42,253 nt of DNA, from assembly GCF_016743335.1 (NCBI RefSeq), contig NZ_WCJE01000017.1, positions 1 to 42,253 on the forward strand, given 5' to 3'. Under the pieces are notes generated by a model, which did no database searches, was not told the DNA's origin, and worked only from the letters and a program-made list of their open reading frames with translations. Source of the stretch: Streptococcus suis (GTDB lineage Bacteria; Bacillota; Bacilli; Lactobacillales; Streptococcaceae). Position 1 is the first letter of the stretch. Every line of letters begins with the position of its first letter. Position numbers and translations under genes: made by a program. Of the stretch, positions 35,284 through 42,253 are shown in pieces.

Positions 35284-35555
35284 ACGCAGTGGTTGATTGC
35301 TCCAACAATCAAATGATTGTTGGAGGTGGGAGATAGGATTTGCAAAGCAAATCTCAATAGTTCGCGAATAACGCTCCGAACCATACCTATTCAACTTATG
35401 TGGGGGTGGGCAGACGAACTCTTTATATAGTCATTTGAATTATCTTTGATACATCGTCACTTTCGCCTTGCCATACTTTAGTATAGCCTGCGCCTCAGTT
35501 CCTTGTCTGAAAGCTAATTCATTCGACTATACTTGTCGAGTTCTGGCCCACTCCC
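35284..35555 (+). repeat. Intergenic repeat of family A (copy 4), with internal insertion
   Basis: It begins GACGCAGTGGTTGATTG, contains the hairpin CTCCAACAATCA/TGATTGTTGGAG and ATTTGCAAAGCAAAT, then TGTGGGGGTGGGCAGACGAACTC, and ends GAGTTCTGGCCCACTCCC. These are blocks of copies 1-3. A family-B-like piece seems inserted at about 35440-35530. The 535-bp gap between rnr and secG holds only repeats and the secG terminator. Confidence 0.65.
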
Positions 35556-35586
35556 AAAAAAATAGACCAAGAACAAGTCCCAGTCT
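35556..35586 (-). terminator. Terminator of secG
   Basis: On the minus strand AGACTGGGA pairs with TTCTTGGTCT through some G-U wobbles and is followed by a T tract. It lies 8 bp after the secG stop codon and abuts repeat copy 4. Confidence 0.6.
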
Positions 35587-35593
35587 GATTTAT

Positions 35594-35827
35594 CTACTTA
35601 CTTGAAATGATAACAAGCGCCAGCGCATCCAGCATCCAAAGAAAAACAAGAATAGCTGTAATGCGTTGCATCACCGCTTCAAAACCACGGGCCTTTGTAC
35701 GTTCAAATAAGGCTCCACTAGAAGAGTCAAAGACGTTGCTAGACTGGTTTTTAGCCGGTTGAATAAAAATCACTACAATCAAAATAACAGATAAAATCAA
35801 CAGAATTGCTAATAATGCTTGATACAT
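35594..35827 (-). CDS. secG: Preprotein translocase subunit SecG
   Basis: SecG assists the SecYE channel. The 77-aa protein has two membrane segments (~3-25 and ~55-74) and the conserved loop PAKNQSSNVFDSSSGALF before KARGFEAVMQR. It lies 46 bp after rpmG on the same strand, the usual streptococcal order. The ribosome binding site is weak (GAAAGTGA). Confidence 0.93.
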   Translation of the reverse strand: MYQALLAILLILSVILIVVIFIQPAKNQSSNVFDSSSGALFERTKARGFEAVMQRITAILVFLWMLDALALVIISSK

Positions 35828-35873
35828 ATTTTTTTCACTTTCTACAATAACTTATGACATTATACCATAAAAC

Positions 35874-36023
35874 CTACTTAGTTTCAAGGTGGAGGGTTAC
35901 TTTTCTCTCTTTTGGGCAGTATTTAAGGACTTCAATCTTATCTGGATGAGTCTTGGCGTTTTTGCTAGTCAAGTAGTTCTTACTACCACATTCTGAACAT
36001 TGTAAATTGATTTTAACTCTCAC
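35874..36023 (-). CDS. rpmG: 50S ribosomal protein L33
   Basis: A 49-aa product starts with GTG at 36023: [20 protein letters not shown], with a zinc-type C-x2-C pair in the first half (C9, C12) and [15 protein letters not shown] at the end. Only one further cysteine is seen, so this looks like a partly zinc-independent paralogue. The GTG shares its first G with the TAG stop of pmrA, so translation is probably coupled. GGGATG lies just before. Streptococci usually have two or three rpmG genes. Confidence 0.92.
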   Translation of the reverse strand: MRVKINLQCSECGSKNYLTSKNAKTHPDKIEVLKYCPKERKVTLHLETK

Positions 36024-37228
36024 TAAACATCCCTTACTTTCAAATAGTTTCTAAAATTGGTCAAAGACCAGATAAGGTTAAAGAGGACAAGTCCGCTCGA
36101 CAGATAGAAAACCCAGTCATAACCCATGTGAGCAGCCACCGCAGACCCCATCATGGGACCAACAACAGAACCTAGATTATTAAAGAGTTGGTTGTAGGAA
36201 AATATCCTTGAAATCCCTTCTTTTGGGGTCAACTTGGTCAAAAGAGAATTGACCGAAGGCAACAATGCTCCTGTCCCAAAACCATACATGAATCGCAACA
36301 AACCAAGCTGGAAAGGATCTTCTGCAAAAACACAGAAAACATTAATCAACAGACTGTAAGTTAAAGCAATTAACAGGAGGCGATGGTTGCCAATACGATC
36401 ACCAATTTTCCCTAAATAACCGGATGTCACTAGCGATGCCATACCAGGCAAGGAAATGATAAAACCAGCAACAAATAACAGATTATCTGTCTGTCCCAAA
36501 TGCCGCACATAGAGGGTCAATATAGGAACGACAGCCTGAGCAGCTGCAATAATAATCATAGAAGTCACAAAAAGCCCAACCAGCATCTGCCGATCTTTCA
36601 CCTGCTCAAATACCTCTTTAACCGACATTTCTTCGCCTTTTTTGACTGGAACAAAATCCTCTCGAATATAGAAAACTGTCAGTAACACAACGATAGCATA
36701 AAGAAGTCCCACCAGCAAAAATACCATATGTACGCCAAACATCTCTGCTAAGATACCACCCAGGGTCGGACCAATCAAATTCCCCGCTACCGCACCTGTT
36801 GATAAGGTCCCCAGAGCATACCCCGTCTTATCCTTTGGAACCTGACTGGCAATCAAGGCAGTCGCATTGGGAATGTACCCCGTAAATACCCCGTTTAGGA
36901 CACGTAAGGCAAGCAACCAAAAAACATTTGGTACAAAGGCCATCCCACCCATAGTAAAAATCATCGCAAAAGCAGCCCGCACCATCATGGGCTTGCGACC
37001 GTAGCGGTCTGCCAAACTACCCCAGATAGGAGCCATAACTGCCGCTGCAAAGGCATTGGCCGACACTGCCAGCCCTGCATAGTATTCCACCTGTCCAGGT
37101 CCCACTCCCAACTCTTCTACAAAGACCGAGATAAAAGGCATAACCAAGGTAAAACTCGTCCCTGTTAGGAAATTTCCCAACCAAGCCACCTTCAAATTCT
37201 GCTTCCAATAACTACTACCGTCGTCCAT
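36023..37228 (-). CDS. pmrA: MFS multidrug efflux transporter, PmrA-like
   Basis: The 401-aa protein has twelve membrane segments and the MFS motif A between segments 2 and 3 ([13 protein letters not shown]), with a second motif-A-like loop ([16 protein letters not shown]). It corresponds in sequence style and gene order to the pneumococcal PmrA pump for fluoroquinolones and dyes. The ATG overlaps the end of coaE by 14 bp, with GGAGG 10 nt upstream; its stop overlaps rpmG. Substrates here are inferred. Confidence 0.88.
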   Translation of the reverse strand: MDDGSSYWKQNLKVAWLGNFLTGTSFTLVMPFISVFVEELGVGPGQVEYYAGLAVSANAFAAAVMAPIWGSLADRYGRKPMMVRAAFAMIFTMGGMAFVPNVFWLLALRVLNGVFTGYIPNATALIASQVPKDKTGYALGTLSTGAVAGNLIGPTLGGILAEMFGVHMVFLLVGLLYAIVVLLTVFYIREDFVPVKKGEEMSVKEVFEQVKDRQMLVGLFVTSMIIIAAAQAVVPILTLYVRHLGQTDNLLFVAGFIISLPGMASLVTSGYLGKIGDRIGNHRLLLIALTYSLLINVFCVFAEDPFQLGLLRFMYGFGTGALLPSVNSLLTKLTPKEGISRIFSYNQLFNNLGSVVGPMMGSAVAAHMGYDWVFYLSSGLVLFNLIWSLTNFRNYLKVRDV

Positions 37229-37817
37229 CCTTTAATTCCTCCAAAAGTTGCGCAACCTGTGCTAAGGTCGCCTCAACCTCTCCGCTATTATCAATCACCA
37301 CCTGGGCTTGCGACCGTTTTTCCTCTAAAGAAAGCTGAGCAGCCAGACGATTTTCCGCATCTTGAACAGCTAAGCCATTGCGTTTCATAAGCCGTTCCAA
37401 CTGCTGCGCTCTATCGACATAAACTAGCCAGACTTCATTTACTTCCCCGCTATAATCCGCCTCGTAGAGCAGAGGAATATCCATGAAAATTACCTCTTCA
37501 GTCTGCTTGAGAGCATCCCTTCTTGCCAGCAATTCTTGCCTGATAATCTGGTCTTGCAAGACAGACAAACGAGCCCGCAACTTGCTATCCGCAAAAACAG
37601 CCCGACCCAGCTTAGTCCTATCTAGACTACCATCAGCTGACAGGATTGCTTCCCCAAACTCAGCAAGCAAAACCTGGTAGAGTTTGCCGCCTTTAGCCTG
37701 TAATTCATGCACGACCGCATCCGCATCGATGACTGGATAACCTTGTTCTCTCAGAAAAGCTGTAATGGTTGATTTTCCAGAGGCGATGCCACCTGTTATT
37801 CCGATAACTTTAGCCAT
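37215..37817 (-). CDS. coaE: Dephospho-CoA kinase
   Basis: CoaE makes the last step of coenzyme A synthesis, ATP-dependent phosphorylation of dephospho-CoA. The 200-aa protein has the P-loop GGIASGKST (9-17), DADAVVHEL and the DIPLLYE segment. It overlaps mutM by 8 bp at its start and pmrA by 14 bp at its end, so the three are translated as a coupled set. Confidence 0.95.
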   Translation of the reverse strand: MAKVIGITGGIASGKSTITAFLREQGYPVIDADAVVHELQAKGGKLYQVLLAEFGEAILSADGSLDRTKLGRAVFADSKLRARLSVLQDQIIRQELLARRDALKQTEEVIFMDIPLLYEADYSGEVNEVWLVYVDRAQQLERLMKRNGLAVQDAENRLAAQLSLEEKRSQAQVVIDNSGEVEATLAQVAQLLEELKDGRR

Positions 37818-38637
37818 GTTTCACCTGACACTTGGGACAGAAATGTGTCCCCCGTCCGCCCAACTGGATTTTGACAATCTCTGTCTGGCAACGGGGACAA
37901 GCCTGTCCTGTCTTTCCGTAAACTTGTAAATAATCCTGCATGGTCCCGTCCATGCCCAAGGCATTTTTGTAGGTCCGAATGGTTGAGCCTCCTTTTTCGA
38001 TACCCAGTTGCAGGACTTCAATGGTAGCTTGGCGAAGGCTAGTTACCTGCTCTGCCGACAGCTGATTACTCGTTTGAGCAGGATGGACTTGAGCCCTGAA
38101 CAAGACCTCATCGACATAAATATTGCCCAAACCAGCCACCAAAGACTGGTCCAAAAGATGCGACTTAATGGGCTTTTTCGACTTAGCTAACTTGAGTGCA
38201 AATTCTTCTAGGACAAAATCTTCCTCCGTCGGCTCAGGACCAATTTTTCGACTGATAAAATAGGCACCCACATCTGCCTTGCCCAGCAGTTCCATTGTGC
38301 CAAACTTGCGGACATCCTGATAAACCAAGGTCGAGCCATCTGAAAAAGTAAAAAAGGCATGGAAATGTTTGTTGGCAGGCACCTGGTCAGGAAAGAAATT
38401 GTACTTACCTTCCATCCGCAAATGAGAAATGAGGACATGGTCTGTCAGGTAAATCAAGAGATACTTGCCACGACGGTCCACATCTAAAATCTCCTGACCA
38501 ATCAAGTCTTGGCAGAAGGCATCCACACCTGTCTTAATCATGGGAGCATAGGTTACCTCCACCTTGGAAATAACCTTTCCCTTAACCAACCGATTTAAAC
38601 CACGACGAACCGTCTCAACCTCAGGCAATTCTGGCAA
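37810..38637 (-). CDS. mutM: Formamidopyrimidine-DNA glycosylase
   Basis: MutM removes 8-oxoguanine and FapyG. The 275-aa protein has the catalytic [13 protein letters not shown] start, KRGKYLL-like RRGKYLL, the H2TH region and a C-terminal zinc finger (CPRCQ and FCPKC). Because Pro2 is the catalytic nucleophile, the start must be the codon before PELPE, which is TTG at 38637. There is no good ribosome binding site before it. Open frame continues 22 codons upstream without a better start. In other streptococci mutM directly follows era; here it does not. Confidence 0.9.
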   Translation of the reverse strand: MPELPEVETVRRGLNRLVKGKVISKVEVTYAPMIKTGVDAFCQDLIGQEILDVDRRGKYLLIYLTDHVLISHLRMEGKYNFFPDQVPANKHFHAFFTFSDGSTLVYQDVRKFGTMELLGKADVGAYFISRKIGPEPTEEDFVLEEFALKLAKSKKPIKSHLLDQSLVAGLGNIYVDEVLFRAQVHPAQTSNQLSAEQVTSLRQATIEVLQLGIEKGGSTIRTYKNALGMDGTMQDYLQVYGKTGQACPRCQTEIVKIQLGGRGTHFCPKCQVKHG

Positions 38638-38716
38638 TGTACGATACCAAGAGCGTAAAAAGCGACTGAAAATTAGGAGAGCGACGCTGTGTGACTTGCA
38701 CACAAGAAGCTCTATC

Positions 38717-38742
38717 TATTTTCCGAGCTTTTAGCTCGGGTT
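38717..38742 (-). other. Hairpin in the mutM upstream region
   Basis: The 276-bp gap between the GNAT gene and mutM holds no supported gene. CCGAGC and GCTCGG (around 38724-38739) form a short stem with TTTTC on the minus-strand 3' side. A similar AGCTCGGGTT block recurs near 39464. It may be a weak terminator for the GNAT transcript or part of a repeat. Confidence 0.35.
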
Positions 38743-38913
38743 CAAGTACGCAAACACTCGTCCTTTCTAACAAAATTACAAAGCAAATAGAAACCTGACC
38801 GACGGTGCTTCGACACCTAGGTCACGGTTGTGATTTTCAAAGAGGCCTAGGCGAATTCAAGACAACGCCTAATCGGCTTTCCTTTCTTAACTAAATTTTT
38901 GATAGAGATACTT

Positions 38914-39351
38914 TTATTCACTATTCAAATCTCGAACATAGTGAACGGTTCGACTAACTTCTCGGAAGCCATGTTTGATATGAAAATTCTGGCTCAGTAG
39001 ATTATCCAGTTCCGCATCAGATCCTAGTTGGCATATCCCTTGACTTTTAGCCCAATGCTCAGCAAAATTCAACAGTTCTTTCGCAATCCCTTGACTACGG
39101 TAATTCGGGCTAATAAAAATCCCTTCTAAATAGGCAACTGGACTCGCCTGACATCCTTCTACATAGTCGTGGCGAAGCGACAAATTAATCCACGCTATCG
39201 GCTCCTCACTTTGAGAATAGTACAAAAACTCAAAAGGAAACTCATTATTTGAAAATTTCTCTATCAAAACTTGCTCACTTGTCTGCCAAACCTGACTTGC
39301 AAAGAGAGTCCAAGTAGGAAGAGATCGTTCAGTAACTGCTCTAATCGTCAT
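38914..39351 (-). CDS. GNAT acetyltransferase, AAC(6')-like
   Basis: The 145-aa protein resembles aminoglycoside 6'-N-acetyltransferases of the AAC(6')-Ic/Ig type: SPVAYLEGIFISPNYRSQGI carries the acetyl-CoA loop, followed by FAEHWAKSQG, GSDAELDN and HGFREVSRTVHY, in the same order and spacing. Whether it acetylates aminoglycosides or another amine is not known. GGTGAGA precedes the ATG. It lies between era and mutM, which are neighbours elsewhere, and is flanked by hairpins, so it looks inserted. Confidence 0.8.
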   Translation of the reverse strand: MTIRAVTERSLPTWTLFASQVWQTSEQVLIEKFSNNEFPFEFLYYSQSEEPIAWINLSLRHDYVEGCQASPVAYLEGIFISPNYRSQGIAKELLNFAEHWAKSQGICQLGSDAELDNLLSQNFHIKHGFREVSRTVHYVRDLNSE

Positions 39352-39368
39352 TATATCTCACCGTAACG

Positions 39369-39400
39369 ACGCAAAACACCACAAAAGTGGTGCTTTACGC
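39369..39400 (-). other. Hairpin in the leader of the AAC(6')-like gene
   Basis: GCACCAC and GTGGTG form a stem around TTTT, extended by weaker pairs and followed by TTTTGCG on the minus strand, 18 bp before the GNAT start. It could be a terminator of upstream transcription or an attenuator. Confidence 0.45.
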
Positions 39401-39474
39401 TTGAAATTAATTCATTCTATTCTGTTGAAGAAAGTCCCCAGACTACCTCGCTCTCTGGTTTTCAAGCTCGGGTT

Positions 39475-39497
39475 AAAAACGTCCCTCGGACGTTTTT
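39475..39497 (-). terminator. Terminator of the ybeY-dgkA-era operon
   Basis: AAAAACGTCC (39475-39484) pairs perfectly with GGACGTTTTT (39488-39497) around CTC; on the minus strand it reads into TTTTT. It overlaps the era stop codon. Confidence 0.75.
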
Positions 39498-40395
39498 AAT
39501 ACTCTTTCTCATTATAACCAAAGTCGGCGAGGTCGAGTTTTTTGTCTCGCCAGTTTTTCTTGACCTTGACCCAGGTTTCGAGGAAGACCTTGTCACCTAG
39601 CATGAGTTCAATATCACGACGAGCCATGGAGCCGATTTTCTTGAGCATGGCTCCTTGCTTACCGATGATGATGCCTTTCTGGCTATCACGCTCTACCATA
39701 ATCGTAGCACGAATGTGGACCTTGTCAGTAAACTCATCACGTTTCATGGAATCGATGACAACGGCCACAGAGTGCGGAATTTCCTCACGAGTCAGGTGTA
39801 GAACCTTCTCCCGAATCATCTCAGATACTAAGAAACGTTCTGGGTGGTCAGTGATTTGGTCCGCAGGGAAATATTGGAAGCCTTCGTCCAGGTTTTCCTT
39901 GAGAATTTCCATGAGTCGGTTGACATTGTTCCCTTGGGTAGCAGAAATAGGCACAATTTCCTTGAACTCCATCTGTTGACGGAAATCATCAATCTGTTCC
40001 AAAAGCTGGTCTGGATGAACCTTGTCAATCTTGTTGACAACGAGGATAACGGGAACCTTGGCCTGTTTAAGGCGTTCCATAATCATGTCGTCACCCTTGC
40101 CTCGTTTTTCATCGGCTGGCACCATAAAGAGGACCGTGTCCACTTCACGAAGGGTACTATAAGCAGATTCCACCATAAAGTCACCCAAGGCCGTCTTAGG
40201 CTTGTGGATTCCTGGTGTGTCAATGAAGACAATCTGCTCTTCTTCTGTCGTATAAATGCCCATAATCTTGTTACGGGTTGTTTGAGCTTTATCGCTCATG
40301 ATGGCAATTTTCTGCCCCATTACATAGTTGAGAAAGGTTGATTTCCCAACGTTTGGACGACCTAAAATCGCCACAAAACCTGACTTAAATGACAT
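39496..40395 (-). CDS. era: GTPase Era
   Basis: Era binds 16S rRNA and is needed for 30S assembly. The 299-aa protein has G1 [10 protein letters not shown]3 DTPG, G4 NKID and a C-terminal KH domain ([19 protein letters not shown]). AAGGAGA lies 6 nt before the ATG. It follows dgkA by 16 bp and ybeY before that, a conserved operon. Confidence 0.96.
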   Translation of the reverse strand: MSFKSGFVAILGRPNVGKSTFLNYVMGQKIAIMSDKAQTTRNKIMGIYTTEEEQIVFIDTPGIHKPKTALGDFMVESAYSTLREVDTVLFMVPADEKRGKGDDMIMERLKQAKVPVILVVNKIDKVHPDQLLEQIDDFRQQMEFKEIVPISATQGNNVNRLMEILKENLDEGFQYFPADQITDHPERFLVSEMIREKVLHLTREEIPHSVAVVIDSMKRDEFTDKVHIRATIMVERDSQKGIIIGKQGAMLKKIGSMARRDIELMLGDKVFLETWVKVKKNWRDKKLDLADFGYNEKEY

Positions 40396-40411
40396 GTATT
40401 CTCCTTATATT

Positions 40412-40813
40412 CTAAAAAATAAAGTCCCAAATTTTCGGCACAAAGATAATCAATCCTGTCAGCAAGGCAAAGCCTGACACAAATAAGACTGCCCCTGCTG
40501 CCATATCTTTTGCATTCTTTGCCAACATAGAAAAATGATAGTCTGACGCCAAATCCACCACATTCTCAATAGCCGAATTCACAATTTCAAAAGCGATAAC
40601 CAGACTAATACTGAGCAAGAGGAAGAGCCATTCTGCCACAGATACTTGGAAAATAAGTCCCGCAAGCACTACAAGAATAGCTGAAGCAAGGTGCTTCTTC
40701 ATATTGCGTTCTTCCTTGAAAGCCGTCAACAAACCCGTTACTGCAAATTCTAGACTAGCAATCAGCTCTCGATTTTTCCAGCGATTTTTTGAATTATTCT
40801 CTTGTAAGTCCAT
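40412..40813 (-). CDS. dgkA: Undecaprenol/diacylglycerol kinase
   Basis: The 133-aa membrane protein has three membrane segments and the family motif [13 protein letters not shown] with [12 protein letters not shown]. In Gram-positives this kinase mostly phosphorylates undecaprenol, recycling the carrier for wall synthesis. The ATG overlaps the end of ybeY by 20 bp, so translation is coupled. Confidence 0.93.
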   Translation of the reverse strand: MDLQENNSKNRWKNRELIASLEFAVTGLLTAFKEERNMKKHLASAILVVLAGLIFQVSVAEWLFLLLSISLVIAFEIVNSAIENVVDLASDYHFSMLAKNAKDMAAGAVLFVSGFALLTGLIIFVPKIWDFIF

Positions 40814-41291
40814 AGGCCGTCAAAATTTCTTCTTGTAAACCAAACATTTCTGCCTCTTCTTCTGGCGTATAATGATCATAGCCATTGATATGCAGAAAAC
40901 CGTGTACAGCTAAAAAGCCCATTTCACGCTCGTAGCTATGACCATAATCTTCAGCTTGCTCACGCGCCTTATCGATAGAAATATACAATTCACCAATATA
41001 GGCATCGAAATCTTCCATCATTTCAGCCAATTCAGGATTGTCCAGTAAGTCTTCCTCATCAAAAACAATCTCCGACTCTGGCTTATACTCTAGACTAACA
41101 ACGTCTGTCGGACGGTCAATTCCTCGGTACTCCAAGTTAACCTCATGGACACGCTTATTGTCCACAAAAGTCACAGCCATTTCCTTATTCTGCTTGCCAA
41201 TTTTTTCGGCAGCAAACTGAAGCAATTCCGTAATCTGCTCCTGCATTTGAGCAGAAACCTGCCCTGTTTCATCAATCATTTCAATATACAT
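40794..41291 (-). CDS. ybeY: Endoribonuclease YbeY (rRNA maturation factor)
   Basis: YbeY takes part in 16S rRNA 3'-end maturation and ribosome quality control. The 165-aa protein has the zinc motif H-x3-H-x5-H in [19 protein letters not shown] precedes the ATG. It is the first gene of the ybeY-dgkA-era operon and is divergent from the RpiR regulator. Confidence 0.94.
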   Translation of the reverse strand: MYIEMIDETGQVSAQMQEQITELLQFAAEKIGKQNKEMAVTFVDNKRVHEVNLEYRGIDRPTDVVSLEYKPESEIVFDEEDLLDNPELAEMMEDFDAYIGELYISIDKAREQAEDYGHSYEREMGFLAVHGFLHINGYDHYTPEEEAEMFGLQEEILTAYGLTRE

Positions 41292-41316
41292 AATCTTACA
41301 TTCCTTTTACGTTTCC

Positions 41317-41325
41317 ATTATATCA
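41317..41325 (-). promoter_or_regulatory. Extended -10 promoter of ybeY operon
   Basis: On the minus strand TGATATAAT (41317-41325) lies 26 bp before the ybeY ATG. Confidence 0.55.
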
Positions 41326-41352
41326 TAAAACCTATCAATGAGGGGTTTTTAG

Positions 41353-41361
41353 TGGTATAAT
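41353..41361 (+). promoter_or_regulatory. Extended -10 promoter of the RpiR-type gene
   Basis: TGGTATAAT (41353-41361) lies 30 bp before the ATG at 41392; no clear -35 is seen. Confidence 0.55.
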
Positions 41362-41391
41362 GTCCTCAGAAGCTATCAAGAGGAATGGAAA

Positions 41392-42204
41392 ATGTTACAA
41401 ACACCGAAACACATCACTGCCATCATTGAGTCTCATCTGGATCAGATGACTAGACTTGAAAAGCAGATTGCCAGTTATTTTACTCAGTTAGACCCATCTA
41501 GCGCCGATCTTAGCCAAGAAAACACTATACAGCAACTCCACATTTCTCCATCTGCTCTTACCCGTTTTGCCAAAAAATGTGGATTTTCCGGTTATCGAGA
41601 ATTTGTCTTTGCCTTTCAGAATAACCAAGAATACTTGGATAAACATTTTGAAAAATTACAGCGGAGCCTAACAAAAAAAGTCTTGGTAGACTATGAGGAA
41701 ATCCTAACTGCCACTAATAATCTGGTAGATGAGGAAAAATTGGAAGAAATTGCTAAACTGATTGACAGTAGCAAGCGTGTCTACTTCTATGGAATAGGCA
41801 GTTCTGGCTTAGTGGCCATGGAATTCAAGTCCCGTTTTATGCGACTGGGAGTCGTTTGTGATGCTATTACAGATAAAAACAACCTCATTTGGACAACTAC
41901 TATTTTAGACCCTAGTTGCCTGATTATCGGTCTTTCTCTGTCTGGTCAGACAGAAGAGGTCATGGAGCATCTCCAGCTGGCTGCTCAAAAGGGGATTCCT
42001 ACCGCCCTGTTAACAACTAAGAGTTTTCCCCATCCGACTTTTGACCAAATCATTCCAGTCGCCTCTGTCCGCCACCTCAATTACGGCAATCGTATCTCAC
42101 CCCAAATTCCCCTGCTCATCATGCTAGATATTATCTACGCCTATTTTTTAGCTATTGACAAGGAGAAAAAAGAGAATATTTTCAAGCAAACTATTAGAGA
42201 ATAA
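41392..42204 (+). CDS. RpiR-family transcriptional regulator (HTH and SIS domains)
   Basis: The 270-aa protein has an N-terminal helix-turn-helix (~1-77; LHISPSALTRFAKKCGFSGYREF) and a sugar-isomerase (SIS) domain (~105-245; VYFYGIGSSGLVAMEF, LSLSGQTEEV). Such regulators sense phosphosugars and control sugar use. GAGGA precedes the ATG. The target genes would probably lie to the right; the last 49 bp of the window show nothing further. Confidence 0.9.
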   Translation: MLQTPKHITAIIESHLDQMTRLEKQIASYFTQLDPSSADLSQENTIQQLHISPSALTRFAKKCGFSGYREFVFAFQNNQEYLDKHFEKLQRSLTKKVLVDYEEILTATNNLVDEEKLEEIAKLIDSSKRVYFYGIGSSGLVAMEFKSRFMRLGVVCDAITDKNNLIWTTTILDPSCLIIGLSLSGQTEEVMEHLQLAAQKGIPTALLTTKSFPHPTFDQIIPVASVRHLNYGNRISPQIPLLIMLDIIYAYFLAIDKEKKENIFKQTIRE

Positions 42205-42253
42205 TTCATCCGTCTTTCTATTTCACAACAATCTTAATAAGACAAAAAGCATT

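Noticed and set aside
5335..35555. Insertion sequences or CRISPR arrays
   Set aside because: Repeats are few, long and unequal, with no spacers and no transposase frame.

Overview
The window looks like chromosome from a low-GC Streptococcus, most like Streptococcus suis. This rests on recognised protein sequences (CcpA, PepQ, Tgt, PolA, RNase R, SmpB, SecG, L33, Era, YbeY), on the mutM-coaE-pmrA-rpmG-secG-rnr-smpB order known from streptococci, and on several long hairpin-rich intergenic repeats. The species name is an inference; no database was searched. No rRNA, tRNA, CRISPR array or intact insertion sequence was seen.

Layout. Bases 1-5100 hold the tail of a membrane-anchored protein, the divergent ccpA/pepQ pair with a cre site, tgt, and a DUF975 membrane protein. 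Bases 5100-5680 hold a candidate stand-alone small RNA and a long repeat. Bases 5680-11024 carry CoA-binding protein, lipoprotein, polA and a DUF308-type membrane protein; this block is bracketed by two inverted copies of the same ~290-340 bp repeat. Bases 11458-15536 encode a MacB/FtsX-like ABC transporter with a large coiled-coil permease.

The most interesting accessory region is 15761-20690. It contains a PlcR/TprA-like regulator followed by an overlooked 42-codon gene that looks like a pro-signalling peptide. Divergent to these is a strong promoter with 14-bp direct repeats, a secreted-peptide gene with two lesions (ATA in place of the start codon and a frameshift in an A8 run), and a permease-ATPase-permease operon. 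I read this as a peptide-controlled bacteriocin-like/immunity locus whose effector is decaying.

Bases 20735-30577 are mostly metabolic and stress genes: tpx, a LysR regulator divergent from a hydrolase/acetyltransferase pair, copA under two cop boxes, a sortase-anchored C69 dipeptidase, a TehB-like methyltransferase, and a zinc alcohol dehydrogenase under a MerR/NmlR-type operator. Bases 30589-32190 are an AT-rich accessory patch with hicAB, a degraded secreted-protein gene and a small membrane protein.

Bases 32219-42204 are core genes: smpB-rnr, secG, rpmG, pmrA, coaE, mutM, era, dgkA, ybeY and an RpiR regulator. An AAC(6')-like acetyltransferase and hairpin-rich DNA separate era from mutM, and mutM appears to start with TTG.
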